A stretch of DNA of 64,000 nt from positions 2,867,781 through 2,931,780 of the forward strand of contig NZ_CP004353.1 in assembly GCF_000550805.1 (NCBI RefSeq). Reading direction: 5' to 3'. Position numbers and translations under genes: made by a program. This DNA comes from Corynebacterium vitaeruminis DSM 20294 (GTDB taxonomy: Bacteria; Actinomycetota; Actinomycetes; Mycobacteriales; Mycobacteriaceae). Shown here in pieces: positions 39,002 to 47,377 of this stretch; position 1 is the stretch's first letter, and each line of letters opens with the position of its first letter. A model generated the notes under the pieces. The model was not told the DNA's origin. It searched no databases and was given only the letters and a program-made list of their open reading frames with translations.

Positions 39002-40509
39002 GTGCGTTTCAGTCGCTTATTTCCTTGCTCTCCAGCGCTGGCGTGCGTCGCCGCCAGGTGCTCGCCGCCGTCGCCCTGTCCACGGCGACGCTTTGTTCGG
39101 CGCTCGGCCTCACGGTCCTTTCCGGGTGGCTCATCACGCGCGCCTGGCAGATGCCGCCGGTGCTGGACCTCAGCGTCGCGATCACCGCCGTCCGCGCGCT
39201 CGGCATCTCCCGCGGCGCGCTCCGCTACGTGGACCGGCTCTACGCGCACCGTATCGCGCTCCGCGCGGAGTCTCGGCTTCGCTGCGTGCTTTTCGACGCC
39301 TCGCGGCCGGGGACCTCCGTGTCGGTGCGCGATGCCGATGTCCAGCGGATGACCGACGCCCTCGTGCGCTCGCTCGTTCCCTTCGGCACCGCCGCGGTCA
39401 TGTCGGCGATCGCCGTCGCGTGGGCGGCGCTGCTGCAGCCATGGGCCGCCATCATCCTGCTTGCCGCCTTCGTGGTGCGCGGGGTCCTGGCACCCATGCT
39501 TGCGGCCCGTTCCGCGCGGGCGGTCGAGCAGGTGCGCGACCTCAACGTCGTGGAGGAGGCGCTCGGGCGGCTCACGAGAGATCGCGCCGAGTACACCCTC
39601 GCGGGTCGGCTCGGCGCATTGGAGGGCGAGGCCTCCCAGGCGTCACGGAAGGCGGCGGACTCGACGCAGCGCGCCTTGTCCCTCACCGCCGCATCCCGGG
39701 CGCTCGGCACCCTCGCCCAGGGCTTGGCCATCGCTGGCGTTGCCTGGGTGGGGCTCAACACCTATGCGGACGACCCGATGTGGCTGGGAATGCTCGTCCT
39801 CATCCCGCTCGCCAGCTTCGAGGCCCACGGCGGCCTCGACCAGGCGGCGGTCCACCTCGACGAGGCCTCCCGGACGGCGGTGCGCGTGAGCGGTGCGCTC
39901 CACGAGGAGCCAGCGCTGGGCCCGGCGCCTCGGGTACTCGACGTCTCGGCGGAGAACCTCCTCTGCGCGTACGGCGAGAGGCGCTGGACCCTCGACGCTC
40001 CCTTCGGATCCAGAATCATCCTCCGTGGCCCCTCAGGGATGGGGAAGTCGACCCTGCTGCGGACCCTGGCGGGGGAGCTACCGGCCCGGGATGGGCGTGT
40101 GCGGCCGAGCGCCCTGGCACGGTACCACTCCGAGGACGAGTGGGTCTTTGCGACCACCATCCGCGAGAACCTGCTCCTTGCGAAGCCGGACGCCACGGAC
40201 GCGGAGCTAGAAGCGGTGCTCGACGCGGTCGGCCTCGGGCTGCCCCTCGACCTGCTTCTCGAGGATGGCGCAGGCTCGCTTTCCTCCGGCCAGCGCCGAC
40301 GCCTGCTGCTGGCCCGCGCCCTGATCAGCGACGCGCCGATCCTGCTCCTTGACGAGCCGACCGAGCACATCGCCGAGGAGGATGCCCGCGAGCTGCTCGC
40401 CATGCTGCAAGCACCGCGGCTACCCGGCACGCTCGAGGACCGAACGATCATCGCCGTCACCCACCTCGAGGACTCCGATGTTTCACGTGAAACATCGACG
40501 AGTCTGTGA
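38998..40509 (+). CDS. cydC: ABC exporter CydC (cytochrome bd assembly)
   Basis: A 503-residue partner of CydD. Membrane helices in residues 1-290; Walker A GPSGMGKST, signature SLSSGQRRRLLLAR, Walker B PILLLDEPTEH. CydC and CydD form a heterodimer in which one ATP site may be weak: the CydC linker and H-loop VTHLED look normal. The ATG overlaps the cydD stop. The last codons contain a perfect parS site. Confidence 0.92.
   Translation: MSAFQSLISLLSSAGVRRRQVLAAVALSTATLCSALGLTVLSGWLITRAWQMPPVLDLSVAITAVRALGISRGALRYVDRLYAHRIALRAESRLRCVLFDASRPGTSVSVRDADVQRMTDALVRSLVPFGTAAVMSAIAVAWAALLQPWAAIILLAAFVVRGVLAPMLAARSARAVEQVRDLNVVEEALGRLTRDRAEYTLAGRLGALEGEASQASRKAADSTQRALSLTAASRALGTLAQGLAIAGVAWVGLNTYADDPMWLGMLVLIPLASFEAHGGLDQAAVHLDEASRTAVRVSGALHEEPALGPAPRVLDVSAENLLCAYGERRWTLDAPFGSRIILRGPSGMGKSTLLRTLAGELPARDGRVRPSALARYHSEDEWVFATTIRENLLLAKPDATDAELEAVLDAVGLGLPLDLLLEDGAGSLSSGQRRRLLLARALISDAPILLLDEPTEHIAEEDARELLAMLQAPRLPGTLEDRTIIAVTHLEDSDVSRETSTSL
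40479..40494. other. parS site (perfect) at the cydC 3' end
   Basis: TGTTTCACGTGAAACA, read in frame as VSRET in the last ten codons of cydC. Confidence 0.95.
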
Positions 40510-40564
40510 CACATATCGCTTCACGACGCCACAGGCGGCTGGCCCATGGCTAAACTAACTAGCT

Positions 40565-41545
40565 ATGCTCAGCAGATTGAAAAACCCGGATCCCCTGATC
40601 GTCCTGATCATATCCGCGGTCATCTTGGCCATCCTGTTCCCGGCCAGCGGCGCCTTCGCCGACTGGTTCTCGACGGCCGTGAAGATCGCCATCGCCCTGC
40701 TCTTCTACCTTTACGGTGCCCGCCTGTCCACACACGAGGCACTCGAGGGCCTGAAGAACTGGAAGCTGCACCTGACGATCCTGGCGTTCACCTTCGTGGT
40801 GTTCCCGATCATCGGCCTAGCCCTGCGTCCGATCCAGGGCCTCATCGGGCACGAGCTCTACCTCGGCATCCTCTACCTCACGCTGGTGCCCTCCACGGTG
40901 CAGTCGTCGGTGGCGTTTACCTCCATCGCCCGCGGCAACGTGGCCGGGGCCATCGTTTCCGCCTCCGCCTCGAATCTCGCGGGCGTGGTGCTCACGCCGC
41001 TGCTGGTCATGCTGCTCATGAGCGGGGCGGCGACCGGAGGCGGGGGAGTGCACGTGGACACCAGCGTGTTCATGGACATCGCGATCCAGCTCCTCCTCCC
41101 GTTCGTACTCGGACAGCTGACCCGCCGGTGGGTGAAGGGCATCGCCGCCAACAAGGCAACCAAGATCGTCGATCGCGGCTCGATCGCGATGGTCGTCTAC
41201 TCGGCCTTCTCCGCGGGCATGGTGGAGGGCATCTGGTCGACCGTGAGCGTGTGGCAGATCGTCTTCCTCGTCGCCTTCTCCGCGGCACTGGTGAGCTTCA
41301 TGCTCTGGCTGAGCCGGGCGATCAGCTCCCGTGCCGGATTCCCACGCAAGGACGTCATCGCCATCGAGTTCTGCGGGTCGAAGAAGTCGCTGGCCTCGGG
41401 CCTGCCGATGGCTGCGGTCATCTTCGGCGGCGCGAACCTCGGCCTGTTGATCCTCCCGCTGATGATCTTCCACCAGGTCCAGCTCATGATCTGCTCCTGG
41501 CTCGCGGCCCGCTACGGCAGGCAGGCCGCCGAACAATCTGCATAA
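40565..41545 (+). CDS. Bile acid:sodium symporter-like (BASS/YfeH type) transporter
   Basis: A 326-residue protein with about ten helices. The family core is visible: FYLYGARLSTHEAL, LVPSTVQSSVAFTSIARGNVAGAI and EFCGSKKSLASGLPMAAVIF, typical of the SBF-like (YfeH) branch. Substrate unknown; likely an organic anion. TAAACT lies 8 bp before the ATG (leaderless candidate). A LacI regulator follows on the opposite strand and may control it. Confidence 0.87.
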   Translation: MLSRLKNPDPLIVLIISAVILAILFPASGAFADWFSTAVKIAIALLFYLYGARLSTHEALEGLKNWKLHLTILAFTFVVFPIIGLALRPIQGLIGHELYLGILYLTLVPSTVQSSVAFTSIARGNVAGAIVSASASNLAGVVLTPLLVMLLMSGAATGGGGVHVDTSVFMDIAIQLLLPFVLGQLTRRWVKGIAANKATKIVDRGSIAMVVYSAFSAGMVEGIWSTVSVWQIVFLVAFSAALVSFMLWLSRAISSRAGFPRKDVIAIEFCGSKKSLASGLPMAAVIFGGANLGLLILPLMIFHQVQLMICSWLAARYGRQAAEQSA

Positions 41546-41552
41546 AGCACCC

Positions 41553-41583
41553 AACCTCGCAGGCAGCACCTGCGAGGTTTTTT
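41553..41583. terminator. Bidirectional terminator
   Basis: AACCTCGCAGG-CAGCA-CCTGCGAGGTT followed by TTTTT on the plus strand. It lies between the BASS gene and the converging LacI gene, and its T-run touches the LacI stop. Confidence 0.9.
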
Positions 41584-42578
41584 CATGCCTCGATGCGGGT
41601 GGTCTCGCGCCAGATGGTCCGGGTGGGGACGGTCACGAGCTGGCCGGTCTCGCCCGCAACGAGCCGATCGAGCTCGCTGAGGGCCTGCATGCCGAGCTCG
41701 CGGAAGTTCTGGGCGATGGTGGTTAGCGACGGGGTGAGGTAGCGGGAGACGGTAAGGTCGTCGAAGCCGATCACCTGCACGTCCTCCGGCACGGAGAGCC
41801 CCGCCTCCCGCAGCGCACGCATAGCACCGATGGCCATGTCGTCGTTTCCCACGACGATGGCGTCGGGCGCACCCTTTTCCAGCATCTGCTTGGCGGCGCC
41901 GTATCCGTCCTCGTTGGCCCAGCCCCAGCCGACGATCCAGTCCGGCTCGATGCCGGCGGCCTCGCAGGCGCGCCGGTAGCCGCCGAGCCGCAGGCGGGCA
42001 TCCTCGCAGTGCATATCGCCGGTCAGGTTCACAATCCTGCGGGCGCCGCCCTCGATGAGCTGGCGTGTGGCCGCGTAGACCGCCGGTTCCTGATCGAAGG
42101 TCACCACGCTCATGTTGTGGCGGGGCTGCACCCCAGCGGCGATGGCGACGCAGGGGAGGGAGGTGCGCGCGAGGACGAACTCGAGCATGGAGGCCTCCGG
42201 GGCGAAGACGATGAGCCCCTTCACGTGAGAGCCTTGGAGGTAGTCGATGGCATCCAGCAGCTGGTCCTGCTCGTTCGCGGCCGTGGCGAATGCCAGGTAT
42301 TCGTGGCGCTCGCGCACCGTCTTCTGCAGGTGGCCGAAGATCTCCGCGATACCGAAGCGCAATTCGCCGTCGACGAGGAAGCCCACGACGGTGGAGTGCT
42401 TCGCGGCCAGCTGCTTCGCAGCGAGGTTGATGGTGTAGCGCAGGTCCCTTGCCGCCGCCTCCACCTTCTCGCGCGTGTGATCGCTCACGGAGCCCGAGGA
42501 GTTGAGGACGCGGGACACCGTCTGAATGCTGACCCCCGCCAGCTCGGCGACGTCCTTCATCGTTGCCCTTCTCGCCAT
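41583..42578 (-). CDS. LacI-family transcriptional regulator
   Basis: A 331-residue repressor. The N-terminal helix-turn-helix and hinge are classical (TMKDVAELAGVSIQTVSRVLNSSGSVSDHTREKV). The effector domain has the VGFLVDGE start and the IVVGNDDMAIGAMRALREAGLSVPEDVQVIGFDD block. The ligand is probably a sugar or related compound but no sugar genes are adjacent. ATG at 42578 after AGAGGGG. Confidence 0.92.
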   Translation of the reverse strand: MARRATMKDVAELAGVSIQTVSRVLNSSGSVSDHTREKVEAAARDLRYTINLAAKQLAAKHSTVVGFLVDGELRFGIAEIFGHLQKTVRERHEYLAFATAANEQDQLLDAIDYLQGSHVKGLIVFAPEASMLEFVLARTSLPCVAIAAGVQPRHNMSVVTFDQEPAVYAATRQLIEGGARRIVNLTGDMHCEDARLRLGGYRRACEAAGIEPDWIVGWGWANEDGYGAAKQMLEKGAPDAIVVGNDDMAIGAMRALREAGLSVPEDVQVIGFDDLTVSRYLTPSLTTIAQNFRELGMQALSELDRLVAGETGQLVTVPTRTIWRETTRIEA

Positions 42579-42708
42579 GATGAGACCCCTCTTGCCTGCA
42601 ATCGACGCTTCGTAGAACCTGCTGTACGCCTCATTCTAGTGGGAACGCTGCCATTTTCTGGCGCTCACCCCCGACGCTGCACTTAGCCCCTCTTGTATGC
42701 TGTTACGC

Positions 42709-43023
42709 ATGAAGGAACTGCTCTACGTGCGCACAGAAATGACCATCCCGCAGGTGGGTACTAGCACCCACCTGGCGGAGCTTCGCCCGATCGATGCCCA
42801 GGCCTGCCAGCTCCTGCGCATCATCCAGTTAGACCCCAACGAGGCCGTCCGCGGCGCGGGAACCCAGACCACCACGGTGGGGCTGGCCGCCGCGCCCGAG
42901 CCGATCGTGCCGCACCCGGACACCTACTCCGAGTTCCCCGACATCACCGCGACCTACCTCGAGGCCGCCGACTTCGAGGCCCTGTGGACGGAGAGCGTGA
43001 TCAAGTTCCCGGAGCTTAGCTAG
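42709..43023 (+). CDS. Hypothetical protein (104 residues)
   Basis: Not recognised. A soluble protein starting MKELLYVRTEMTIPQVG with an acidic C-terminal half (FPDITATYLEAADFEALW). The ATG at 42709 is well supported: TATGCT ends exactly 7 bp upstream, so the mRNA is leaderless. Its stop overlaps by 4 bp the stop of the gene on the opposite strand. Confidence 0.65.
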   Translation: MKELLYVRTEMTIPQVGTSTHLAELRPIDAQACQLLRIIQLDPNEAVRGAGTQTTTVGLAAAPEPIVPHPDTYSEFPDITATYLEAADFEALWTESVIKFPELS

Positions 43024-43199
43024 GCGACCTCCCTCAGCTCGACGCTCCGGGCGTGCTCGACGTGGCGGCACTGCAGGCAGGTCCACGTCCGGTGGGGCGG
43101 CCAGGACTGCGCATCCCAACCGACGAGATAGGTACCGGGCTTGCGCGGGGCGTGGCACTGGGGACAGGTGGGCGGAACAACTTCGTAGACAACGCTCAT
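43020..43199 (-). CDS. Small zinc-ribbon protein (59 residues)
   Basis: Two Cys pairs, PTCPQCHAPRKPG and WTCLQCRHVEHA, about 28 residues apart form a zinc-ribbon; nothing else is present. It could bind RNA, DNA or another protein. TAGCGT lies 7 bp before the ATG on the minus strand (leaderless). Overlaps tail to tail with the 104-residue gene. Confidence 0.7.
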   Translation of the reverse strand: MSVVYEVVPPTCPQCHAPRKPGTYLVGWDAQSWPPHRTWTCLQCRHVEHARSVELREVA

Positions 43200-43243
43200 G
43201 ACCCACACGCTAGAACACGCACGCGACACGCACCCCCGAGCGC

Positions 43244-43284
43244 AAAAAAGGGCCCGCAACCAGCACTGACTCTGGTTGCGGGCC
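43244..43284 (-). terminator. azlCD operon terminator
   Basis: On the minus strand GGCCCGCAACCAG pairs over 13 bp with CTGGTTGCGGGCC, followed by CTTTTTT. It lies just after the azlD stop. Confidence 0.92.
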
Positions 43285-43298
43285 ACTTGCGCGAGCGA

Positions 43299-43661
43299 CT
43301 AGAACACGAGGTTGACGAGCACCATGTAGATGGCCGTGCCACCGATGATCGACAGGCTCGCGTCCCTGCGCCACGCGTGGAGGGCCATCGTCGCCGCCAC
43401 CGCGATGAGCGCCGCGCCGAGCCCGCCAGGTGCGGTCCGCGTGGAGTTAAGCGTGTACACCACGAGCACCACCATCACGCCCACCGGCATCGTCTTGGAC
43501 AGAAGGCCCATGAGCGAGCTTCCCTGTAGCGCGCGAACGGCGGAGAAGGGGATCTGGCGCAGCGCCACGGTTACGATCGCCACGGGAACCAGCACGCCGA
43601 GGAACGTCGACAAGCGAACGCCTTCTGGAAGGCCCGCCGAGGCCAAGAGCAGTTCAGTCAT
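43299..43661 (-). CDS. azlD: Branched-chain amino acid exporter small subunit (AzlD/BrnE type)
   Basis: A 120-residue protein with about four helices (VPVAIVTVALRQIPFSAVRAL, MPVGVMVVLVVYTLN, TMALHAWRRDASLSIIGGTAIYMVLVNLVF). Fits AzlD/BrnE, the small subunit that works with AzlC/BrnF in exporting Ile, Leu, Val and Met. Its start overlaps the azlC stop by 8 bp. No lrp regulator gene is adjacent here, unlike C. glutamicum brnFE. Confidence 0.87.
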   Translation of the reverse strand: MTELLLASAGLPEGVRLSTFLGVLVPVAIVTVALRQIPFSAVRALQGSSLMGLLSKTMPVGVMVVLVVYTLNSTRTAPGGLGAALIAVAATMALHAWRRDASLSIIGGTAIYMVLVNLVF

Positions 43662-44382
43662 CGGTGCCGCCCTTCTTCCAGGTCAGCGCCTCATCGACGC
43701 GCGGGGAGGAGTTGCGCAGCAGAAGGACCAGGAAATACAGGGTCAGCGCGATGATGAGCATCTGGCTCGGCGCGAGGACCGCGGCGCCGATGGCGAACAG
43801 CCCGGCGATGACCGGGAGCGAGTAGTCGCGGTTGGCCTTGAACGATTCCCATGCCAGGACGACGAAGAGCGCGGTGAGCGCGAAGTCCATGCCGTGGATG
43901 CCCTGGGGGATCGCCTGCCCGATCAGCGCGGCGATGGTGCCGGGGATGACCCACAGGCTCTGGCAGAGAAGCTGGATGGTCAGGATCTTCGCGCCCGAGG
44001 GGTTCCGGTCTTGGTCCGCGGAGACGATCGCGTAGGATTCGTCGGTCAGGGCGTAGGTGGAATAGGCGATCCCCAGCTTGTTCTTGATCGCGCGACGCGG
44101 GAAAGTGAGGCCGTAAAAGATGTGCCGGAAGTTGACCATGAAGGCGGTCACGGCGGCGGAGACCGGACCAACGCCGCCAGTGACCAGGCCAATCGCCAAA
44201 AACTCCATAGATCCAGCATAAATGAGGATAGAAAAGATGGGTGCCCACCACCATTGGAAACCCGTTTGAGTAATCAGCAAGCCGAACGCGAGGCCGAGCG
44301 GGACGAGACCCAGGCCCACGGCCCAGGTCTCCTTGATGCCCGCCTTGATTTCCTCGCGAACGGACGTTTCACGTGAAACCAT
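43654..44382 (-). CDS. azlC: Branched-chain amino acid exporter large subunit (AzlC/BrnF type)
   Basis: A 242-residue protein with about seven helices and the AzlC core GLGLVPLGLAFGLLITQTGF, LIYAGSMEFLAIGL, FMVNFRHIFYGL and YALTDESYAI. Forms the export channel with AzlD. The first codons (MVSRETS) are encoded by a parS site, and its ATG overlaps the yqgE stop (TGATG). Confidence 0.88.
   Translation of the reverse strand: MVSRETSVREEIKAGIKETWAVGLGLVPLGLAFGLLITQTGFQWWWAPIFSILIYAGSMEFLAIGLVTGGVGPVSAAVTAFMVNFRHIFYGLTFPRRAIKNKLGIAYSTYALTDESYAIVSADQDRNPSGAKILTIQLLCQSLWVIPGTIAALIGQAIPQGIHGMDFALTALFVVLAWESFKANRDYSLPVIAGLFAIGAAVLAPSQMLIIALTLYFLVLLLRNSSPRVDEALTWKKGGTDD
44365..44380. other. parS site (two outer mismatches) at the azlC start
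   Basis: CGTTTCACGTGAAACC keeps the 14-bp core. It is read as VSRET in azlC codons 2-6. Confidence 0.88.
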
Positions 44383-44987
44383 CAGTTCTCGCTCACCTCG
44401 TCCGGGTAGGTGGAGTAGAGGGGCAGCGGCATCGGCTGGCGGCGCATGACGTCGCCCCAGATGTCCACGCTGCCCGGCGCGATCACATCGGAGGGGAGGG
44501 CGGGGGCGACGTACCAGTCGCCGCGCTCAATCTCCTCCTGCAGCTGCCCGGGCGCCCACTCGGCGTAGCCCGCGAACATCCGCATGCCCTGGACGTGGTC
44601 CTTGATCTGCTCCGGGTCCGAGCGGAGGTCGACGTGGACCAGCCGGTTTGCCAGCCGGTTGAAGTAGGGATGCTCCGCGATCTCCACGCCGGGCTTGGTC
44701 ACGCCGAGGCCCACCACGGCCTGCTGGTTGAGCGGGCCGCCGATGTAGAGCGCCTGGGGCTTGGCCGCCAGCGGGGCCCACTCGGGCATGACATTGAACA
44801 CGGCAACGTCCGAGCGTGCCGCGAGGTTCACGCCGAAGGTCGTGGAGGGGTTGTGCTCGAGCAGCATGATGACGCTGCGGGAGAACTCGTCGCTGGCCAG
44901 GCCCGGCGCGGCCACCAGCAGCATGCCCGAGGCCGGCTCGTTGCGGTCCATCGCGTTAAACAGGCGATCGGCGAACAGGTCTGCCAT
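44382..44987 (-). CDS. YqgE/AlgH (UPF0301) family protein
   Basis: A 201-residue protein with the family's ASGMLLVAAPGLASDEFSRSVIMLLEHN, TFGVNLAARSD, YIGGPLNQQAVVGLG and FAGYAEWAPGQLQEEIERGDWYVAPA. The biochemical role is not firmly known. ATG after AAGGAG. It lies 2 bp from the cca stop and overlaps azlC, so cca-yqgE-azlC-azlD form one operon. Confidence 0.88.
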   Translation of the reverse strand: MADLFADRLFNAMDRNEPASGMLLVAAPGLASDEFSRSVIMLLEHNPSTTFGVNLAARSDVAVFNVMPEWAPLAAKPQALYIGGPLNQQAVVGLGVTKPGVEIAEHPYFNRLANRLVHVDLRSDPEQIKDHVQGMRMFAGYAEWAPGQLQEEIERGDWYVAPALPSDVIAPGSVDIWGDVMRRQPMPLPLYSTYPDEVSEN

Positions 44988-44989
44988 TA

Positions 44990-46456
44990 TCAGTTCTCCT
45001 TTTCCTTCTCCCACCACTCGCGCAGGGCGGCGATGGCCTCGTCCTTTTCCAACGGGCCGCGCTCGAGCCGCAGCTCCTTCATGAACGCCCACGCCTTGCC
45101 CACCTCCGGACCCGGCGCAAGTCCGAGGATCTCCATGATCTCGTTGCCGTCGAGGTCGGGGCGCACGCGAGCAAGGTCCTCCTTCGCGGCGATCTCCGCG
45201 ATGCGCTCCTCGAGGGTGTCGTAGGTACGCTGGAGCCTCGCGGCCTTCTTCGGGTTGCGGGTCGTGCAGTCCGAGCGGACCAGCTTGTGCAGGCGGGGGA
45301 GCAGCTCCCCGGCGTCGGTGACGTAGCGCCGCACCGCAGAGTCCGTCCACTCCACCTCGCCGTAGCCGTGGAAGCGCATGTGCAGGTACACCAGCTGGCT
45401 CACGTCCTGGGTCATCTGCTTGGAGTACTTGAGCTTCCGCATCCGCTTGCGCGCGAGCTTCGCGCCCACCAACTCATGGTGGTGGAAGGAGACGTGGCCC
45501 TCCTCGTTGAAGGCGCGGGTGGCCGGCTTGCCAATGTCGTGCAGCAGCGCGGCCCAGCGCAGCACGATGTCCGGCTCGCCATCCTCCTGGGCGATGGCCT
45601 GGCGCAGCACCTGCAGCGAGTGCGCGTAGACGTCCTTGTGCTGGCGGTGCTCGTCCTGGGTGAGCTTGAGCGCCGAGATCTCCGGGTAGACGATGTCCGC
45701 CAGCCCGGTGTCCACCATGAGGTCGATTCCCTTGGCCGGATCCTTCCCGGCAATGAGCTTGTCCAGCTCCACCTGCACACGCTCGGCCGTGATGCGGCCG
45801 ATCTCCTCGGCCATGTCGGACATGGCGGCACGCACGCGCTCCGCCACGTCGAAGCCCAGCTGGGAGACGAAGCGCGCCGCGCGCAGCATGCGCAGGGGAT
45901 CGTCGTGGAAGCTCTGCTCCGGGGTCGCGGGCGTGTCGAGGACCCGCCCCACGAGGTCATCCATGCCGCCGACCGGGTCGTGGAACTCCATCGTCCCGTC
46001 GGGGCGGATCTCCACCGCCATGGCGTTCACGCGGAAGTCGCGGCGGATGAGGTCGCCTTCCAGCGTGTCGCCGAACTGCACCTCGGGGTTGCGCGACTGG
46101 CCGTCGTAGGTGTCCGCGCGGAAGGTCGTGATCTCGATCTGCTGCCCGTGCTTCTCGGCCGAGACCGTCCCGTACTCGATGCCGGTATCCCAGACGACCT
46201 CCGCAAACTCTTCCAAGATTTGCTTGACGACGAGCGGTACCGCCTCGGTGGTGAAATCCAGGTCGTGGCCCAGGGTGCCGAGGAGCGCGTCGCGCACCGA
46301 GCCCCCGACGAGGTAGAGGCGGTGCCCCCGGTCGGCAAACAACCTCGCCAGCGGGCTGAGGAAGCCGCTCATCTGCCCGAGCGTCTCCTGGGCGCGCGCA
46401 AGCGCCGCGGCGCGATCGAGCTGGGGATTCGGGGTGTCGTGGGATTCGGGATTCAC
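44990..46456 (-). CDS. cca: CCA tRNA nucleotidyltransferase
   Basis: A 488-residue enzyme that adds CCA to tRNA 3' ends. The nucleotidyltransferase motif is LYLVGGSVRDALLG with LDFTTEA; RRDFRVNAMAV and DPLRMLRAARFVSQLGF follow. An HD-type domain (LLHDIGKPAT) lies in the C-terminal half, as in actinobacterial CCA enzymes. The start is set at GTG 46456 because TAGGAT ends 7 bp before it on the minus strand; an ATG three codons upstream lies inside that hexamer region. Confidence 0.92.
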   Translation of the reverse strand: MNPESHDTPNPQLDRAAALARAQETLGQMSGFLSPLARLFADRGHRLYLVGGSVRDALLGTLGHDLDFTTEAVPLVVKQILEEFAEVVWDTGIEYGTVSAEKHGQQIEITTFRADTYDGQSRNPEVQFGDTLEGDLIRRDFRVNAMAVEIRPDGTMEFHDPVGGMDDLVGRVLDTPATPEQSFHDDPLRMLRAARFVSQLGFDVAERVRAAMSDMAEEIGRITAERVQVELDKLIAGKDPAKGIDLMVDTGLADIVYPEISALKLTQDEHRQHKDVYAHSLQVLRQAIAQEDGEPDIVLRWAALLHDIGKPATRAFNEEGHVSFHHHELVGAKLARKRMRKLKYSKQMTQDVSQLVYLHMRFHGYGEVEWTDSAVRRYVTDAGELLPRLHKLVRSDCTTRNPKKAARLQRTYDTLEERIAEIAAKEDLARVRPDLDGNEIMEILGLAPGPEVGKAWAFMKELRLERGPLEKDEAIAALREWWEKEKEN

Positions 46457-46579
46457 CCGAAACATCCTACCTTCCGCGATGCCCAAGTCCACGCGCGGCG
46501 GTCGCCCCCTATATATAAAGCCCCGGAATTGGCGGTTCATATGTGCCGATTGTGGGGCCGAGCGGTTACCATCAACGAG

Positions 46580-47377
46580 ATGAAGGAAAACGAGAGGTCG
46601 CAATCGGGCGGATCGTCCGAGAACAAGCGCCGGCGCCGCAAGCGTTCGCGCTCGCGCCGACGCGACCCTCAGCAGGGAAATTCCACCTCCGAGGCGAAGG
46701 GCTCCGGCGAGGCCGGGGCTTCGCGCGGGGAGAAGTCCGACAAGCCGAAGGCGTCGGAAAGCAATAGCCGACGCCGCAGGCGGCGCCGCGTCCCGGCGCG
46801 CGGAAACGAGAAGCGGCGTACGAACCGCAACCAGCGCGGACGCGCCCCGCAGAAGTCGTACCCGTCCCACAAGATGGAAACGCGCGACGAGACCAGCGCT
46901 GGCGGGCTCGTCGTTTCCGGGCTGGCGGAGTCGGTGCAAGAGGACGGAAGCGTCGATCTCAGCCGCGTGTACGTCGCGCTCATCGGCCGGCTCGACCGGC
47001 GCGGGCGGCTGCTGTGGTCGATGCCGAAGGGACACGTGGAACCCGGCGAGGACATCGCCGCCACCGCCGAACGCGAGGTCTGGGAGGAGACCGGCATCCA
47101 CGGCGAGGTCTTCGCGGACCTTGGCGTGATCGACTACTGGTTCGTCTCCGAGGGGACCCGCATCCACAAGACGGTGCACCACCACCTGCTGCGCTACGTC
47201 GACGGCGACCTCAACGACGAGGATCCCGAGGTCACCGAGGTGGCGTGGATCCCGGCGTCCGCGCTCATCGAGCACTTCGCCTACGCCGACGAGCGCAAGC
47301 TCGCCCGCATCGCGCACGACCTGCTGCCGCAGATGGCGGTGACGGAGCACGCCGCGGGAAGGATGACCCCGCGGTGA
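46580..47377 (+). CDS. NUDIX hydrolase with long basic N-terminus (MutT4-like)
   Basis: A 265-residue protein. Residues 1-105 are very rich in Arg/Lys/Ser (KRRRRKRSRSRRR, RRRRRRRVPARGN), a possible RNA-binding tail. Residues 115-265 form a NUDIX domain with the complete box GHVEPGEDIAATAEREVWEETGI. The gene order with DUF6049, murJ and sigM matches mycobacteria, where the homologue is MutT4. TACCAT lies 7 bp before the ATG (leaderless). Confidence 0.9.
   Translation: MKENERSQSGGSSENKRRRRKRSRSRRRDPQQGNSTSEAKGSGEAGASRGEKSDKPKASESNSRRRRRRRVPARGNEKRRTNRNQRGRAPQKSYPSHKMETRDETSAGGLVVSGLAESVQEDGSVDLSRVYVALIGRLDRRGRLLWSMPKGHVEPGEDIAATAEREVWEETGIHGEVFADLGVIDYWFVSEGTRIHKTVHHHLLRYVDGDLNDEDPEVTEVAWIPASALIEHFAYADERKLARIAHDLLPQMAVTEHAAGRMTPR

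Noticed and set aside
41549..41590. Attachment-site-like repeat after the BASS transporter
   Set aside because: The repeat is a simple terminator stem with a T-run; no second copy was seen.
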